Shown in pieces: positions 63,568 through 64,000 of a DNA stretch of 64,000 bases. Location: positions 18,335,433-18,399,432 of the forward strand of contig CATQJL010000001.1 of the NCBI GenBank assembly GCA_958299035.1. Reading direction: 5' to 3'. This DNA comes from Cylicocyclus nassatus (taxonomy: Eukaryota > Nematoda > Chromadorea > Rhabditida > Strongylidae). Both the position numbers and the translations under genes were made by a program. The notes below the pieces were generated by a model that ran no database searches, had not been told where the DNA came from, and saw only the letters and a program-made list of their open reading frames with translations. Numbering within the stretch: the first letter of the stretch is position 1; every line of letters begins with the position of its first letter.

Positions 63568-64000
63568 AAGTCCTCTGCACATTTTTATAACACATTTAAG
63601 TAACTTTGAAGAATTTCGCGACCCATTTTCGGGCGGGGGGGGGGGGGGCAAGTAACGGCGGCCACATCTCAGATAATCGCCGGGGGCAGGCGGCCATGCG
63701 ATTTATGGGCGGGCGGGCACCGGAAAAATAGTTCGCTGATTTCTTGCGGTCCGCTTGCAGGTATTCGGAAGAATTTTGGCGAAATTTTGAACGAATGCTT
63801 GAAGAACAATTGCGGTTTCCTTGCAGATTAGCTGCGGCGCAGTGGCCGCATTCGCGCGGACTTTCCGTGAGAATATGTAAAATTTTCGGGGGCCGCACGG
63901 TCCTTTATGGAGGACCGCGCAGCCCCCAGGTACTTTCCGCTGAGAGAAAGTACCTCAAACTTGAGTAATTAAACCATCGATGACTCCTCTGCCATGTAGA
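63568..64000. other. GC-rich end of window with two small hairpins
   Basis: A G13 run near 63635. Two adjacent hairpins: 63888-63917 (GGGGGC/GCCCCC with CGGTCCT/AGGACCG inside) and 63918-63945 (AGGTACTTTC/GAAAGTACCT). No gene recognised. Confidence 0.5.

Overview
This is a non-coding-rich, AT-rich stretch of an invertebrate animal genome. Spliced coding exons with GT/AG introns, an AATAAA signal, (TA)n tracts, TA-flanked mariner-type inverted-repeat elements and Helitrons all point to a metazoan. Short introns and mariner ends of the TTAGGTTG type would fit a nematode, but nothing here proves the phylum. The only long intact reading frame is the Rep-helicase of a Helitron. Nearly everything else is transposon, fold-back or minisatellite DNA. 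One run of 500 N (38481-38980) is an assembly gap.

Layout. 1-5530: an apparently intact autonomous Helitron gene with upstream exons carrying 23/24-residue basic repeats, an acidic linker exon, and a Rep plus PIF1-like helicase exon. 5531-11450: anonymous sequence, palindromic hairpins, a 62-bp minisatellite and a diverged ~1.8-2.2 kb tandem duplication whose units begin with a TATA/initiator-like cassette. 11467-13366: two TA-inserted elements, a (TA)n tract and a short Helitron end. 13367-17063: anonymous DNA, an 86/118-bp minisatellite and a Helitron 3' end.

17064-26280 and 47747-56648 are two copies of one ~9 kb non-autonomous Helitron (called Helitron-2 here). They share 5' and 3' termini and two internal tandem-repeat arrays, and each has private insertions. 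26295-38480 is an end-to-end train of TA-flanked palindromic elements; 30165-37496 of it is mirrored as one giant inverted repeat around a 1.5 kb hairpin-ended element.

38981-47310 holds fold-back elements, two Helitron-1 copies, tRNA-like promoter boxes and anonymous DNA. 47311-56720 is a Russian doll. A small TA element was split by Helitron-1, that by Helitron-2, and that in turn by a 2.4 kb terminal-inverted-repeat element and by a hAT-like fold-back. The 2.4 kb element carries, on the minus strand, at least nine spliceable exons of an unrecognised protein with a stop codon and a polyadenylation signal. 59861-62966 is a decayed relative of the first Helitron gene (stops, frameshifts, truncation just before the catalytic HxH motif). 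The window ends in simple repeats and hairpins.

Functionally, only the Rep-helicase at 1340-5530 could supply a transposition activity. The Helitron-type elements here (CTAG 3' ends, TC 5' starts, A/T target sites) are possible clients, but that link is inference. No transposase for the mariner-type or hAT-like elements is visible. Family names such as Helitron-1/2 and MITE A-K are local labels.
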